Position numbers and translations under genes: made by a program. From assembly GCF_015482585.1 (NCBI RefSeq), contig NZ_CP049742.1, positions 198,501-262,500 on the forward strand: DNA of 64,000 nt, read 5' to 3'. The first letter of the stretch is position 1, and the number at the start of each line of letters is the position of its first letter. Positions 41,870 to 53,381 of the stretch are shown here, piece by piece. The DNA comes from Mangrovibacillus cuniculi (GTDB taxonomy: Bacteria; Bacillota; Bacilli; Bacillales; R1DC41). The notes beneath the pieces were generated by a model. That model did not search any database. It had not been told where the DNA came from and saw only the letters and a program-made list of their open reading frames with translations.

Positions 41870-43219
41870 ATGAGACGCTTTCCGAAAGATTTTGCTTGGG
41901 GTACTGCAACATCATCTTATCAAATAGAGGGTGGAAGAGATTCTAGAGGAGAAACAATTTGGGATCAATTTGCAAAAACACCAGGTAAAGTACACAACCA
42001 AGAAAATGGGGACATTGCATGTAACCATTATAATATGTACAAAGAAGATGTAGCATTAATGAAAGAACTAAGTATTCCTTCCTACAGATTCTCTATTTCA
42101 TGGGCAAGAATTTTCCCTAACGGAGATCGAGTAGTAAACGAAGAAGGACTTCAATTCTATGAAAATTTACTAGACGCCCTTGAAGAAAGCGGTGTCACAC
42201 CAATTGTAACTTTATACCATTGGGATTTACCACAAGCCTTGCAAGATAAAGGCGGCTGGATGAACCGTGATATTGTAGATGAATTCGTGTATTTTTCCGA
42301 AACAATCTTTAATAGATTTGGAAATCGAGTATCACAATGGATTACACACAATGAGCCTTGGGTAGTAACTTGGTTAGGATATGGAGCAGGAGAGCACGCT
42401 CCAGGATATAAAGATATTCCTAGTTTCCTAAAAGCAGCTCACCACGTGCTATTGTCACATGGTGAAGTGGTAAAACGCTACCGTGAATTAAACTTCACAG
42501 GAGAAATTGGTATTACGTTAAATCTTAACCACTCATATCCAGCTTCGAATACTCCAGAAAGTATTGCGGCTGCAAGAAGAGCGGATGGTTTCTTAAATAG
42601 ATGGTTCTTGGATCCAATTTATAAAGGTGAATATCCAGCAGATATGTTAACTATCTATAAAGGATTCAGTGACTTTAGTTTCGTACAAGAAGGGGATATG
42701 GAAACGATTTCTGTACCTTTCGACTTCCTAGGGATTAACTATTACTCCGTTGGTTACTCCGAAGAGAAAAAAGGAGATTGGTTAGGCGTTGAAGGTGTAA
42801 GTGGCGGTCATCGCAGAACGGCAATGGGTTGGGAAGTTTACGCAACTGGCTTGAAAGATTTACTAGTTCGTATTAAAGACGATTACGCAAACCCTGTTAT
42901 CTACATTACAGAAAATGGAGCAGCTTACGACGACAAAGTAGAAAATGGCGAAGTACATGATCCAGAGCGTGTAGAATATCTTTACGAACATTTAGAGGCT
43001 TGCCTAGATGCAATCGATGCAGGTGTTAGATTGAAAGGTTACTATGCTTGGAGCTTCCTAGATAATTTCGAGTGGGCTTTTGGTTATGCCAAGAGATTTG
43101 GAATTGTCTATGTAGATTTCCATACACAGCAAAGAATTCCAAAAACAAGTGCAAAGTGGTTCAAACAAGTAATGGAAACAAACGAAGTTCCGTTACCTGT
43201 AAGTACAAGCAAAAACTAA
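41870..43219 (+). CDS. Beta-glucosidase, glycoside hydrolase family 1
   Basis: A 449-residue cytoplasmic enzyme. FAWGTATSSYQIEGG at the N-terminus, acid/base Glu in THNEPW, nucleophile Glu in YITENGA and SWARIFPNG mark a GH1 of the BglA type (retaining). The neighbouring ABC importer, not a PTS, suggests that non-phosphorylated cello-oligosaccharides or aryl-beta-glucosides are hydrolysed. GAGAGGGG precedes the ATG. First gene of a five-gene operon. Confidence 0.92.
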   Translation: MRRFPKDFAWGTATSSYQIEGGRDSRGETIWDQFAKTPGKVHNQENGDIACNHYNMYKEDVALMKELSIPSYRFSISWARIFPNGDRVVNEEGLQFYENLLDALEESGVTPIVTLYHWDLPQALQDKGGWMNRDIVDEFVYFSETIFNRFGNRVSQWITHNEPWVVTWLGYGAGEHAPGYKDIPSFLKAAHHVLLSHGEVVKRYRELNFTGEIGITLNLNHSYPASNTPESIAAARRADGFLNRWFLDPIYKGEYPADMLTIYKGFSDFSFVQEGDMETISVPFDFLGINYYSVGYSEEKKGDWLGVEGVSGGHRRTAMGWEVYATGLKDLLVRIKDDYANPVIYITENGAAYDDKVENGEVHDPERVEYLYEHLEACLDAIDAGVRLKGYYAWSFLDNFEWAFGYAKRFGIVYVDFHTQQRIPKTSAKWFKQVMETNEVPLPVSTSKN

Positions 43220-43231
43220 GGGGGAATTAGG

Positions 43232-44506
43232 ATGAAAAAGTGGTGGAAACAAGCTGCAGTGGGTGTCGGTTTAATGACAATGTTAGCTGGATGTTCTGAT
43301 GGGGAAAGCGCATCTACGCCGAAAGACGGTAAAGTAGTATTAGATATGTGGGTATTCGGTACAACAGGTTATGACGAACTAGCAAAAGCTTATATGGAAG
43401 AAAACCCAGATGTACAAATTAAAGTACAATCTACTGAAATGGGGGATCACCATAACAACTTATTTACAGCATTATCTGCTGGTAAAGGTGCACCTGATAT
43501 CGCAATGATCGAGGTAGGGGAAATCGAACGTTACCGTGATGCAAAAGATCGTTTCACTAACTTAAATGATTTAGGTGCTAAAGATTTACAAGCTAACTAT
43601 TTAGACTGGGTATGGAATGTAGGTAGCAGCAGCGATGGTGAGTTTGTCTATGGCTTACCAACTGATATTGGACCTACTGCAATGTACTACCGTAAAGATG
43701 TAGTAGAAGCAGCAGGGTACCCAACAGATCCAGCTGAACTTGCTAGCACTCTAGCAACTTGGGCTGATTACACTAAATTTGCAGAAGAAGTGAAAGCGAA
43801 AACTGGTAAGCCAGTTGTAGATAACGCTGAATTAATCTTCAACGCAAAACGTGACCAAGCTTCTGAGCATTACTTTAACAGAGACAACGAATTAATCGTT
43901 GAAGAGAATGCAGAAATCAGAGCAGCATATGACTACACAGCTGAACTAATCCAAAAAGGTACAGTAGGAAACATGCCTCTATGGACGCCGGAGTGGGGTC
44001 AAGGGATGGCTGATGGATCTTACGCTACGTTATTAGGACCAGCTTGGATGCAAGGTGTTGTAAAAGGTAACGCTCCTGATGCAGCTGGAAACTGGTTAGT
44101 AACAACAATGCCTGAAGGTGCGGGTAACTGGGGTGGATCATACCTAACTATTCCTAAAGAGTCTGAGTACTCGGAAGAAGCTTATGAGTTTATTTCTTGG
44201 TTACTGACTCCAGACAATCAGTTAAACTCATTTAAAGATATGGGACTATTCCCTTCAACTCCTGAAACATATGAAAAAGAAGAATTCAAATCTTACACTG
44301 ATGAGTATTTCGGTGGTATCAACACAGCTCAAGTATTCGCTGATGCAGCTGCTCAAGTTGTAGATGTTTACAAAGGTAAAAACTACTTACTAGTTCAAGG
44401 CGAAATTATGATGGCATTAGACAACGTATTAAATAGCGGTGGAGATCCAGACAAAGAATGGAACGACGCTATGGATAGAATTAAGCAACGTTTAGAAAGA
44501 GAATAA
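43232..44506 (+). CDS. Oligosaccharide-binding lipoprotein of ABC transporter (CUT1)
   Basis: A 424-residue family-1 solute-binding protein with lipobox LAGC near residue 21. VLDMWVFGTTGYDELAKAY, GKGAPDIAMIEVGE and a WTPEWGQGMADGSYATLLGPAW region are typical of beta-glucoside or cello-oligosaccharide binders. It lies 12 bp behind the GH1 gene. A hairpin separates it from the permease genes, fitting a higher amount of binding protein. Confidence 0.9.
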   Translation: MKKWWKQAAVGVGLMTMLAGCSDGESASTPKDGKVVLDMWVFGTTGYDELAKAYMEENPDVQIKVQSTEMGDHHNNLFTALSAGKGAPDIAMIEVGEIERYRDAKDRFTNLNDLGAKDLQANYLDWVWNVGSSSDGEFVYGLPTDIGPTAMYYRKDVVEAAGYPTDPAELASTLATWADYTKFAEEVKAKTGKPVVDNAELIFNAKRDQASEHYFNRDNELIVEENAEIRAAYDYTAELIQKGTVGNMPLWTPEWGQGMADGSYATLLGPAWMQGVVKGNAPDAAGNWLVTTMPEGAGNWGGSYLTIPKESEYSEEAYEFISWLLTPDNQLNSFKDMGLFPSTPETYEKEEFKSYTDEYFGGINTAQVFADAAAQVVDVYKGKNYLLVQGEIMMALDNVLNSGGDPDKEWNDAMDRIKQRLERE

Positions 44507-44518
44507 GGTAGAGTTATA

Positions 44519-44550
44519 GAGTAGGGAGGAATTCTCCTTACTCTTCCTTT
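44519..44550 (+). terminator. Partial terminator/attenuator behind the binding-protein gene
   Basis: GAGTAGGGAG pairs with CTCCTTACTC (one mismatch), loop GAATT, followed by TTCCTTTT. It probably lowers expression of the downstream permeases. Confidence 0.7.
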
Positions 44551-44567
44551 TAAAGGAGGAAAATGGA

Positions 44568-45518
44568 ATGCTTCCAAAGCCAGAAACATCCCCAACAACT
44601 AATATTCGTAAAAAGAAAATGTCACAGTCCGTGAAAGATAATATAACTGGTTACATTTTTGTATCCCCGTTCTTTATTTTGTTCTCCATTTTCGGTCTGT
44701 TCCCAATGATCTTTAGTTTTTACTTGGCATTCTTTAAATGGAATGGCCTTGGACCGATGACGTTTGCAGGTTTAGACAACTTTAGAATCATTTTTGCTGA
44801 TGCATTGTTTTGGAAATCAATCTATAACACTGTCATGATTGGATTACTAGGTACGGTACCACAGTTAATCGTAGCATTTTTACTTGCTTATGCGCTTAAC
44901 TCTCAAGTCGTAAAGTTTAGAAATACTTTCCGCGTAGCGATCTTTATGCCATATGTAACATCCATTGTTGCGGTTGCTATTTTATTCAGTATCGTGTTTA
45001 ACAATCAATCTTTCGGTCTAGTAAATAGTATTATTGGTCTATTCGGATATGATCCTATCGTTTTCACACAGTCAGAGTGGGGAGCTAAGATAGCAATTGC
45101 TTCCATGATCTTTTGGAGATGGATTGGATATAACACAATAATCTACCTAGCAGGAATGCAAAGTATCTCCAACGAATTATATGAAGCTGCTAAAATGGAT
45201 GGAGCAAATCTATTCCAACAATTACGTTATATTACGATTCCTGTCTTAAAACCGTTTATTTTATTCACGGTATTCATGGGAACAATCGGTTCTCTTCAAG
45301 TATTCACAGAACCGTTAATCTTCTTTAACGGTAACTTAAGACCAGAAGGAATTACAGTTGTAGCTTACCTATATCGTGATGCATTTGAAAGTAACTTCTT
45401 TGGAACAGCATCTGCTACAGCGATAGTTCTGTTCGTCTTAATCATGATCTTCTCATTAATTAACTTATTATTTACAAACCGTGTAGGTCGTTCTAAGAAA
45501 AGAGGTGCTTCTGCATGA
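44568..45518 (+). CDS. Sugar ABC transporter permease (MalF type)
   Basis: A 316-residue six-helix CUT1 permease. The EAA loop reads ELYEAAKMDGANLFQQLRYITIP. AAAGGAGG precedes the ATG. No ATPase gene is in the operon, so a shared MsmX-type ATPase encoded elsewhere is likely, as in B. subtilis. Confidence 0.91.
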   Translation: MLPKPETSPTTNIRKKKMSQSVKDNITGYIFVSPFFILFSIFGLFPMIFSFYLAFFKWNGLGPMTFAGLDNFRIIFADALFWKSIYNTVMIGLLGTVPQLIVAFLLAYALNSQVVKFRNTFRVAIFMPYVTSIVAVAILFSIVFNNQSFGLVNSIIGLFGYDPIVFTQSEWGAKIAIASMIFWRWIGYNTIIYLAGMQSISNELYEAAKMDGANLFQQLRYITIPVLKPFILFTVFMGTIGSLQVFTEPLIFFNGNLRPEGITVVAYLYRDAFESNFFGTASATAIVLFVLIMIFSLINLLFTNRVGRSKKRGASA

Positions 45519-46363
45519 CAACTTCAACAAGTAAATCACAAAAAGGCTTAACCTCTAAATCTATCATGTACAGCTTATTGATTTTTGCTGCATTAGTATC
45601 TTTATTCCCATTCTATTGGATGTTTGTAATGGCGACGCAACCTAATCACGTCATAAACCAAACTCCACCAGCATTACTTCCGGGTAAAGAGCTAGTGACT
45701 AACTTCCAAAATGTTTTAGCAAATATCGATTTCTTCGGTGCAATGTGGAATTCATTTGTTGTATCGACAGCCGTTACTGTAGGAAGCTTATTCCTTTGTT
45801 CTCTTGCAGGATTTGCTTTTGCAAAACTGAAGTTTAAAGGAAAAAATGTGCTATTCGTTTTAATCCTAGTAACAATGATGATTCCACCACAACTAGGATT
45901 AATCCCAACGTACTATATCATCACAAAGTTAGGTTGGTTAAGTGACTTGCGTGCAATCATCGTACCTGGTTTAATCAACGCATTCGGAATTTTTTGGATG
46001 AGACAATATATTAAAGAAGCAATTCCCGATGAATTAATTGAAGCAGCAAGAATAGATGGATGTTCTACTTTCCGAATTTATTGGAATATCGTAACACCAG
46101 CAATCCTTCCAGCTTTTGCAACACTTGGTATTATCGTATTCATGAATGTGTGGAACGATTTCTTGTGGCCATTAGTTGTTCTTCAAGATCAATCTACACA
46201 CACTTTACAAGTCGCATTACGTGCATTGAATGACTCTTATAGCCGTGACTATGGTATGATATTATCAGGAACTTTTTGGGCTACAGTACCATTAATTATT
46301 GTGTTCTTACTATTCAATAAAGCCTTTATTAGTAGTCTTACACAAGGTGCTGTTAAGAGCTAA
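45515..46363 (+). CDS. Sugar ABC transporter permease (MalG type)
   Basis: A 282-residue partner permease; EAA loop PDELIEAARIDGCSTFRIYW. It overlaps the MalF-type gene by 4 bp (ATGA). Confidence 0.91.
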   Translation: MTTSTSKSQKGLTSKSIMYSLLIFAALVSLFPFYWMFVMATQPNHVINQTPPALLPGKELVTNFQNVLANIDFFGAMWNSFVVSTAVTVGSLFLCSLAGFAFAKLKFKGKNVLFVLILVTMMIPPQLGLIPTYYIITKLGWLSDLRAIIVPGLINAFGIFWMRQYIKEAIPDELIEAARIDGCSTFRIYWNIVTPAILPAFATLGIIVFMNVWNDFLWPLVVLQDQSTHTLQVALRALNDSYSRDYGMILSGTFWATVPLIIVFLLFNKAFISSLTQGAVKS

Positions 46364-46391
46364 GCGACGTTAATGCAGGGGAGCGAACGGC

Positions 46392-47411
46392 ATGAAAGTC
46401 ACCATTAAGGATATTGCCAAGAAAGCCGGTGTATCTCCGGCAACTGTTTCTAAAATTATTAATAATTATCAAGATGTAGGAGAAGAAACGAAAAAGAGAG
46501 TTCTTCACATCATGCAAGTAGAGGGATATCAACCAGCTACCTCTACAAAAGCGCAGCCTCCTGTAGATAATAAATTGATAGGTGTCGTTTTTGCTGGAGA
46601 GATAAACGCTGATCTAACGCACCCAGTTTTTGTGGAAGTTATAAATGAATTTAAAAAGACTATAGGAGAATTAGGGTACGATCTAATCTTTTTCTCTAAC
46701 GAACAATTCTTTTCCAATAAAGAAAGTTATATAGAACGCTGTAAACACTTCAATATCTCCGGCTGTTTGTTAATAGCTGGAGATAGAATAGAGAAATCTG
46801 TATATGAGCTAGATATTAGTTCTATACCTTGTGTGGGAGTAGATATAGCTTTACAAGGACCCTGCTCCAGTTATGTAACCAGCGATAGCATGAGTATTGC
46901 TTCAAAAGTAGTAGAGCATCTTTATTTAAGAGGGCACAGAGAGATTGGTTTTATCGGTGGTTCTATGGGGTCCTTAGTATCTACTTCTCGCTTAGAGTCT
47001 TTCCAAGCGATGATGAAGCAATACGGCCTCATTGTTAGAGAAGAATGGATTCGTGAAGGAGACTTCTTTGAAGAAAGCGGGTATCAACAGATGAAGGCAA
47101 TCCTCGCTCAACCGAAGAGACCCACTGCGATCTTTGCTTCATCTGACTTAATGGCAATTGGTGCAATAAGAGCAGCGAAAGAAGAGGGACTATCCATTCC
47201 AGACGATTTATCCGTAGTAGGATGCGATGACATCTTACCTGCACAATTTATTGAGCCGCCATTAACGACAATCAGGCAGGACAAGAAAAAATTAGGAAAA
47301 TTAGCTGCACACATCTTGGAGGATTTAATTCATCAAAGAATAGAGTCTAGTAGCGTGACAGTAGAGCCTGAACTAGTAGTTAGACATACTACTAGCCATG
47401 TAATGTTATGA
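46392..47411 (+). CDS. LacI-family repressor of the beta-glucoside operon
   Basis: A 339-residue regulator. The HTH is TIKDIAKKAGVSPATVSKIIN, the hinge lies near residue 50, and the rest is a periplasmic-binding-like effector domain (GVVFAGEINADL to IASKVVEHLYLRGHREIGFIGG). As the last gene of the operon it most likely binds the two TACGAAAAC(A/T)TTCGTA sites and is released by the imported sugar. GGGGAGCGAACGGC precedes the ATG. Confidence 0.9.
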   Translation: MKVTIKDIAKKAGVSPATVSKIINNYQDVGEETKKRVLHIMQVEGYQPATSTKAQPPVDNKLIGVVFAGEINADLTHPVFVEVINEFKKTIGELGYDLIFFSNEQFFSNKESYIERCKHFNISGCLLIAGDRIEKSVYELDISSIPCVGVDIALQGPCSSYVTSDSMSIASKVVEHLYLRGHREIGFIGGSMGSLVSTSRLESFQAMMKQYGLIVREEWIREGDFFEESGYQQMKAILAQPKRPTAIFASSDLMAIGAIRAAKEEGLSIPDDLSVVGCDDILPAQFIEPPLTTIRQDKKKLGKLAAHILEDLIHQRIESSSVTVEPELVVRHTTSHVML

Positions 47412-47414
47412 GGA

Positions 47415-47440
47415 GAACCCCGCGGATGCGGGGTTTTTTG
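47415..47440 (+). terminator. Terminator of the beta-glucoside operon
   Basis: AACCCCGC and GCGGGGTT with a GGAT loop and a T-run; an array of tandem repeats follows. Confidence 0.93.
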
Positions 47441-47470
47441 TGTGCGCTTATAAACTTGTGAAGGAGGACT

Positions 47471-48192
47471 CTATACTCATCTGGAGCGGTGAAAAGTGAT
47501 GTGAGAAGAGTATAGGAGGGTTCTATACTCATCTGGAGCGGTGAAATGTGTCATGAGGAGAGAATAGAAGGGCTCTATACTCATCTGGAGTGATGAAAAG
47601 TGATGTGAGAAGAGTATAGGAGGGTTCTATACTCATCTGGAGCGGTGAAATGTGTCGCGAGGAGAGTATAGAAGGGCTCTATACTCATCTGGAGTGATGA
47701 AATGTTCATGAGGAGAGAATAAGAAGATCCTAAACTCATGAAGGAGCGTAAAATCGCCAGCTAGGAGAGAATAAGAGGCTCTTAAACTCATGAAGGAGCG
47801 TAAAATCGCCAGCTAGGAGAGAATAAGAGGCTCTTAAACTCGCGAAGGAGCGGAAAATCGCCAACTAGGAGAGAATAAGAGTCTCTTAAACTCACGAAGG
47901 AGCGTAAAATCGCCAGCTAGGAGAGAATAGGAGCCTCTTAAACTCACGAAGGAGCGTAAAATCCCTAGCTAGGAGAGAATAAGAGTCTCTAAAACTCATG
48001 AAGGAGCGTAAAATCGCCAGCTAGGAGAGAATAAGAGGCTTTTAAACTCATGAAGGAGCGTAAAATCTATCGCTAGGAGAGAATAAGAGGCACTTAAACT
48101 CACGAAGGAGCGTAAAATCCATCGCTAGGAGAGAATAAGAGTCTCTTAAACTCATGAAGGAGCGGAAAATCGATCGCTAGGAGAGAATAAGA
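47471..48192. repeat. Tandem array, 52-bp units in two subfamilies
   Basis: Subfamily 1: CTATACTCATCTGGAG recurs at 47471, 47523, 47575, 47627 and 47679; units 1 and 3, and 2 and 4, are most alike (a 104-bp higher-order period). Arms CTATACTC/GAGTATAG face each other. Subfamily 2: TAAACTCATGAAGGAGCG-type units recur nine times from 47731 to 48147, again every 52 bp, with CTCTTA/TAAGAG arms. Both subfamilies keep exactly the same length although the sequences differ. Confidence 0.95.
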
Positions 48193-48323
48193 GGGAGAAA
48201 GTCATCCAGTGCCCCTCAATCCACTAGAGATCCCCACCAACAAATGCAGGTCTTCACAAACTATTGGGAAAATGGGTAGACATCTATGCAAAAGTAATCG
48301 CCTATTGTATAGTTAATCCAAAG

Positions 48324-49929
<1,606 letters not shown>

Positions 49930-49935
49930 GAGTTA

Positions 49936-49980
49936 AGGACTGTCTGAAGAGTAGATGCGTCTACTTTTCGGCAGTTTTTT
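49936..49980 (+). terminator. Terminator of the amylase gene
   Basis: A long imperfect hairpin around AGTAGA-TGCG-TCTACT with outer ACTG/CAGT pairing, followed by six T. Confidence 0.9.
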
Positions 49981-50050
49981 GTTACGTGACCGGTAACAAC
50001 TCAACGCCCGCCACGTGATGTGGCCTGCCCTTAGTTGAGTATCCTTATGA
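49981..50050 (+). repeat. GTTACGTGACC element, full copy C
   Basis: Starts at the base after the amylase terminator T-run. Pairings: GTTAC/GTAAC; ACTCAAC (49999-50005) with GTTGAGT (50034-50040); GCCAC (50010-50014) with GTGGC (50020-50024). Relative to copy A, both outer and inner stems changed on both sides while keeping the pairs. Confidence 0.75.
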
Positions 50051-50058
50051 TAAATAGT

Positions 50059-50092
50059 TTAATGTGCACTCAAGGAACAGAGCACACGTTAA
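50059..50092. repeat. Single shortened unit of the AACGTG...CACGTT repeat
   Basis: AATGTGCACTCA, then AACAGAGCACACGTTAAA, related to the two 52-bp units at 19869. It lies between convergent gene ends. Confidence 0.65.
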
Positions 50093-50104
50093 ATACGTAA
50101 CATA

Positions 50105-50136
50105 GAAAAACACCTGCCAAATCATCAGCAGGTGCC
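50105..50136 (-). terminator. Terminator of the GNAT gene
   Basis: On the minus strand CACCTGC and GCAGGTG form the stem and a T-run follows (seen as AAAAA at 50106-50110). Confidence 0.88.
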
Positions 50137-50141
50137 CACCA

Positions 50142-50981
50142 CTATACTCCTCGAACCTTCAACTCTAAAGAAGTTCCAATTCGCTTATATCCGATCTCTT
50201 GATAAATGCTATTTGACGTTGGATTGCTTAAATCTGTGTACAACGCAGCAGCACCAAATTTATTAATCATTTGCTGCGTGCCGTAAGCGGTAATAGCAGA
50301 ACCGTAACCTCGCTTACGAAATTCTTTCGGGGTATAAACAAAATTAATTACTCCGACATTATCCGTAGATCGCGAGTTCGCACACATCGCAACAAGTTCG
50401 CCGTCCACTCTAAGTCCCCAAAAAGTAGCGTATGTGAACATTTTTTCGATCGTTTGAACTGCTTCTTCGTGCGTACTTTCTCCAATAGAAGTTTCTACAA
50501 CAAATGCCATATAAGCTTTCACTAGCCAATCTTTTTCAGCGTGGCCTAATAGATGAAAAGTACCCCCATCCACTTTAGGAGTCGCTACATCCAAGCATTC
50601 ATATACTCCTTGCCCCACATTTATAAAGAGTTCACTGTCAAATCTCTTCGGCCACGCTGTTTTTAGAAAATTTCCTAACGTTTCTTCCACAACAAATCCA
50701 CCATTACTATCCGAAGCGGCTACTGTGTCCAAAATCCACTCTCCAACAAGTTCAACTTGGTGATGATCAAAACAAATAGCAATAAACTTATGAGGAGGAG
50801 TCCTCATTAATAGTCCAACAACCTCGCCGTCACTCTCTAGATACCAATGTTGAAGCGTACTATGCTCATTCGTAACTTCTCTTTTTAAAATTCCAAACGC
50901 TAAGTTATGTAATGCCTCATTTTCTTGTAGTTTCGGTACTACTTTTTCAAAAAAATTTCCCAACTTCTTGGTGGTATGCAT
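50142..50981 (-). CDS. GNAT-family N-acetyltransferase
   Basis: A 279-residue protein with the acetyl-CoA signature in its C-terminal half: FVYTPKEFRKRGYGSAITAYG, then ALYTDLSNPTSNSIYQEIGYKRIG. The N-terminal half is a degenerate, GNAT-like domain. The substrate is unknown. AAAGGGAGTC precedes the ATG. Monocistronic. Confidence 0.87.
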   Translation of the reverse strand: MHTTKKLGNFFEKVVPKLQENEALHNLAFGILKREVTNEHSTLQHWYLESDGEVVGLLMRTPPHKFIAICFDHHQVELVGEWILDTVAASDSNGGFVVEETLGNFLKTAWPKRFDSELFINVGQGVYECLDVATPKVDGGTFHLLGHAEKDWLVKAYMAFVVETSIGESTHEEAVQTIEKMFTYATFWGLRVDGELVAMCANSRSTDNVGVINFVYTPKEFRKRGYGSAITAYGTQQMINKFGAAALYTDLSNPTSNSIYQEIGYKRIGTSLELKVRGV

Positions 50982-51070
50982 ATGAAAGACTCCCTTTCCC
51001 CTAAATTAAAGGGATATTCGACAAATAAGTCGAAATACCTTCTAGAATCATTTACTTTGGAGGATTTATT

Positions 51071-51724
51071 ATGATAAAAGCAGTATTATTTGATTTAGAC
51101 AACACTCTTTTAGATAGAGATCAATCATTAGTGAACTTTATTGATAAACAATATGACCGACATCTGTCTTTATTTAATAAAATAACAAAAGAACTATTCA
51201 TGAAACGATTTGTTACGTTAGATAAGAAAGGTTATGTGTGGAAAGACAAGGTGTATAAACAATTAATAGAAGAATTTGAGATAAGTGGGGTTACATATGA
51301 AGTATTATTAGAGGACTATTTAGAGTATTTTCATCATGGAGCCGTGGCTTATGAGGGAATGCATCAGTTACTACAAGGGTTAAAAGAGAGTGGGTATAAG
51401 GTGGGGATTGTGACTAATGGATTTACTAGGTTACAAGAGAGCAATATCCGCGCGTTACAATTAGACGAATTAGCAGATGTCATTCTGATCTCAGAAAAAG
51501 AACAACTCCGTAAACCCGATCCAGCTATATTTGAACGAGCAGCATATTTACTCCAAGTTACTCGAGAGGAATGTTTGTTTGTAGGGGATCATCCAACAAA
51601 CGATGTAGAAGCAGCTAAGGCTGTAGGAATGAAAGCTATCTGGAAGCAAGATACGTCATGGGAAGATCCGCTTGATTCTGATGGAACAATCAATCATTTA
51701 TCTCAAGTATGGAATTATCTATAA
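51071..51724 (+). CDS. HAD-family hydrolase
   Basis: A 217-residue haloacid dehalogenase-like phosphatase: motif I FDLDNTLLDRD, motif II VTNGFT, motif III Lys in RKPDPAIFE, motif IV FVGDHPTNDVEAA. It resembles YfnB/YjjG-type enzymes acting on small phosphates or nucleotides. TTTGGAGGATTTATT precedes the ATG. Confidence 0.88.
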   Translation: MIKAVLFDLDNTLLDRDQSLVNFIDKQYDRHLSLFNKITKELFMKRFVTLDKKGYVWKDKVYKQLIEEFEISGVTYEVLLEDYLEYFHHGAVAYEGMHQLLQGLKESGYKVGIVTNGFTRLQESNIRALQLDELADVILISEKEQLRKPDPAIFERAAYLLQVTREECLFVGDHPTNDVEAAKAVGMKAIWKQDTSWEDPLDSDGTINHLSQVWNYL

Positions 51725-51834
51725 TTTAGATTCTGTAAGGGGAAATTACGAAATAAACTATAGGAAGAAGGAAACGCGTATTCTCATATAGGTGTTTTTT
51801 GAACTGTTCAGTTTGTTTCCAGAAGGAGAGACTT

Positions 51835-53379
51835 ATGGACACAGGATTAATGTTATATGTAGTATCGACAGTTTCAGCAGGGCTATTAGGGCTTTTTCTT
51901 TGTGCGTATTCTTTCTTTAAATTAAAAAATACTCCAGGAGTGCTCTATTTTGGCTTATTGAACTTTGCTGTAGCCTTTTTTGCATTTATGTATACATTTG
52001 AATTATTGAGCACCTCACTTGAACAAGTGGCATTTTGGTTAAAGTTAGAATATCTTGCGCTTCCATTTATTCCTGCATTAACACTCTTTATGATCCTGGA
52101 TTACGTTGGAGAACAAGTGAAAACTAAATACAAGTATATGTATCTGCTTTTACCATTAATGACCATCTTCTTTCATCATACGAACTCCATGCATGGATTA
52201 TATTATTCAGATATGGAAATGATGCGTGTAAGTAACTTTGAAGTAGTCAAGTTAACCTACGGACCGTGGTATTACGTGCATAGTCTGTACCTTTTTGTAA
52301 CCCTAGTGATAAGTACCATTGTTGCTTTTACAAAATGGAAGGGTGCAAGTTTCCGATTTAAGATGCAGTTACTATTTTTAGTAACAGGAATCCTATTTCC
52401 CATTATCGGTGGTCACATGTATATGAATGGATTGAGTCCAGATGGAGTAGATTTAGGTCCAGTATTTTTAAGTATATCTCTATTATTTTTTACCGTATCC
52501 TTATTCATCTTCCAATTATTTGATGTTGTCCCAATAGCAAAAGAAAAAATATTTGATAATATGCAAGAGGGAATTTTAGTAGTAAACAAGTATAGGGTAT
52601 TGCTAGATTTCAACCAAGCTGCCGAAAGGATTTTTCCAATATTATCTTCTACTAAAATTGGCTCCGATATAGATACTTTATTTTTAGAAACTGAAGAACT
52701 CGCTTCGGCTCTTCAAGGGGATACTTCAACTACTATCGAGTTGAAACGTGAGATGTATGTTCAACTTATTTTTACACCTATTTATGAAAGAGAACATTAT
52801 CATATAGGGACAATAATATCCATTTTGGATGTATCCGAACGAGTGCAGATGGAAAGAAGAATGTTTGAGCTAGCCAGCATAGATAGTCTAACCCAAGTTT
52901 TTAACCGTCGTTATTTTATAGAAAAAACAGAAGAAGTGTTAGCCAATGATCCAATAAACTCAGTAGGTATGATAATGTTTGATATTGATTTTTTTAAAAG
53001 AATAAATGACACCCATGGACACCAAGCTGGTGATGAAGTGTTAATACAAATCGCATCGCTAATAAAAAGTAGTTTAAGAGAAAACGAAATGGTAGGGAGG
53101 TACGGCGGAGAAGAATTTATCTTTGTCACATGGGATGCGCCTCCAGAATTACTGTACGAAAGAGCAGAGGAACTACGTATACAGTTAGAGCAGTTGATTA
53201 TTTTTTATAATGAGAAGGAGTTAAAGGTTACTTCTAGCTTTGGTGTAACGTATCTTTCAGTTACTGATTTGAAAGAGATTGACCTGCAAGAACTAATTAG
53301 AATTGCTGATAAGAACTTATATCAAGCTAAAGAATTAGGTCGTAATCGAGTGGTGTTTTCAGAGAGTTTAGTTCATTAA
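51835..53379 (+). CDS. Membrane diguanylate cyclase (7TM-PAS-GGDEF)
   Basis: A 514-residue protein. Seven helices over about residues 1-230 form the 'histidine kinase N-terminal 7TM' sensor. A PAS domain covers about 245-340 and a GGDEF domain 350-510 with active site GRYGGEEF. The inhibitory site position five residues before it reads RENE instead of RxxD, so product inhibition may be absent or weak. It makes c-di-GMP, the substrate of the HD-GYP protein at 2.5 kb. AGAAGGAGAG precedes the ATG at 51835. Confidence 0.9.
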   Translation: MDTGLMLYVVSTVSAGLLGLFLCAYSFFKLKNTPGVLYFGLLNFAVAFFAFMYTFELLSTSLEQVAFWLKLEYLALPFIPALTLFMILDYVGEQVKTKYKYMYLLLPLMTIFFHHTNSMHGLYYSDMEMMRVSNFEVVKLTYGPWYYVHSLYLFVTLVISTIVAFTKWKGASFRFKMQLLFLVTGILFPIIGGHMYMNGLSPDGVDLGPVFLSISLLFFTVSLFIFQLFDVVPIAKEKIFDNMQEGILVVNKYRVLLDFNQAAERIFPILSSTKIGSDIDTLFLETEELASALQGDTSTTIELKREMYVQLIFTPIYEREHYHIGTIISILDVSERVQMERRMFELASIDSLTQVFNRRYFIEKTEEVLANDPINSVGMIMFDIDFFKRINDTHGHQAGDEVLIQIASLIKSSLRENEMVGRYGGEEFIFVTWDAPPELLYERAEELRIQLEQLIIFYNEKELKVTSSFGVTYLSVTDLKEIDLQELIRIADKNLYQAKELGRNRVVFSESLVH

Positions 53380-53381
53380 AT

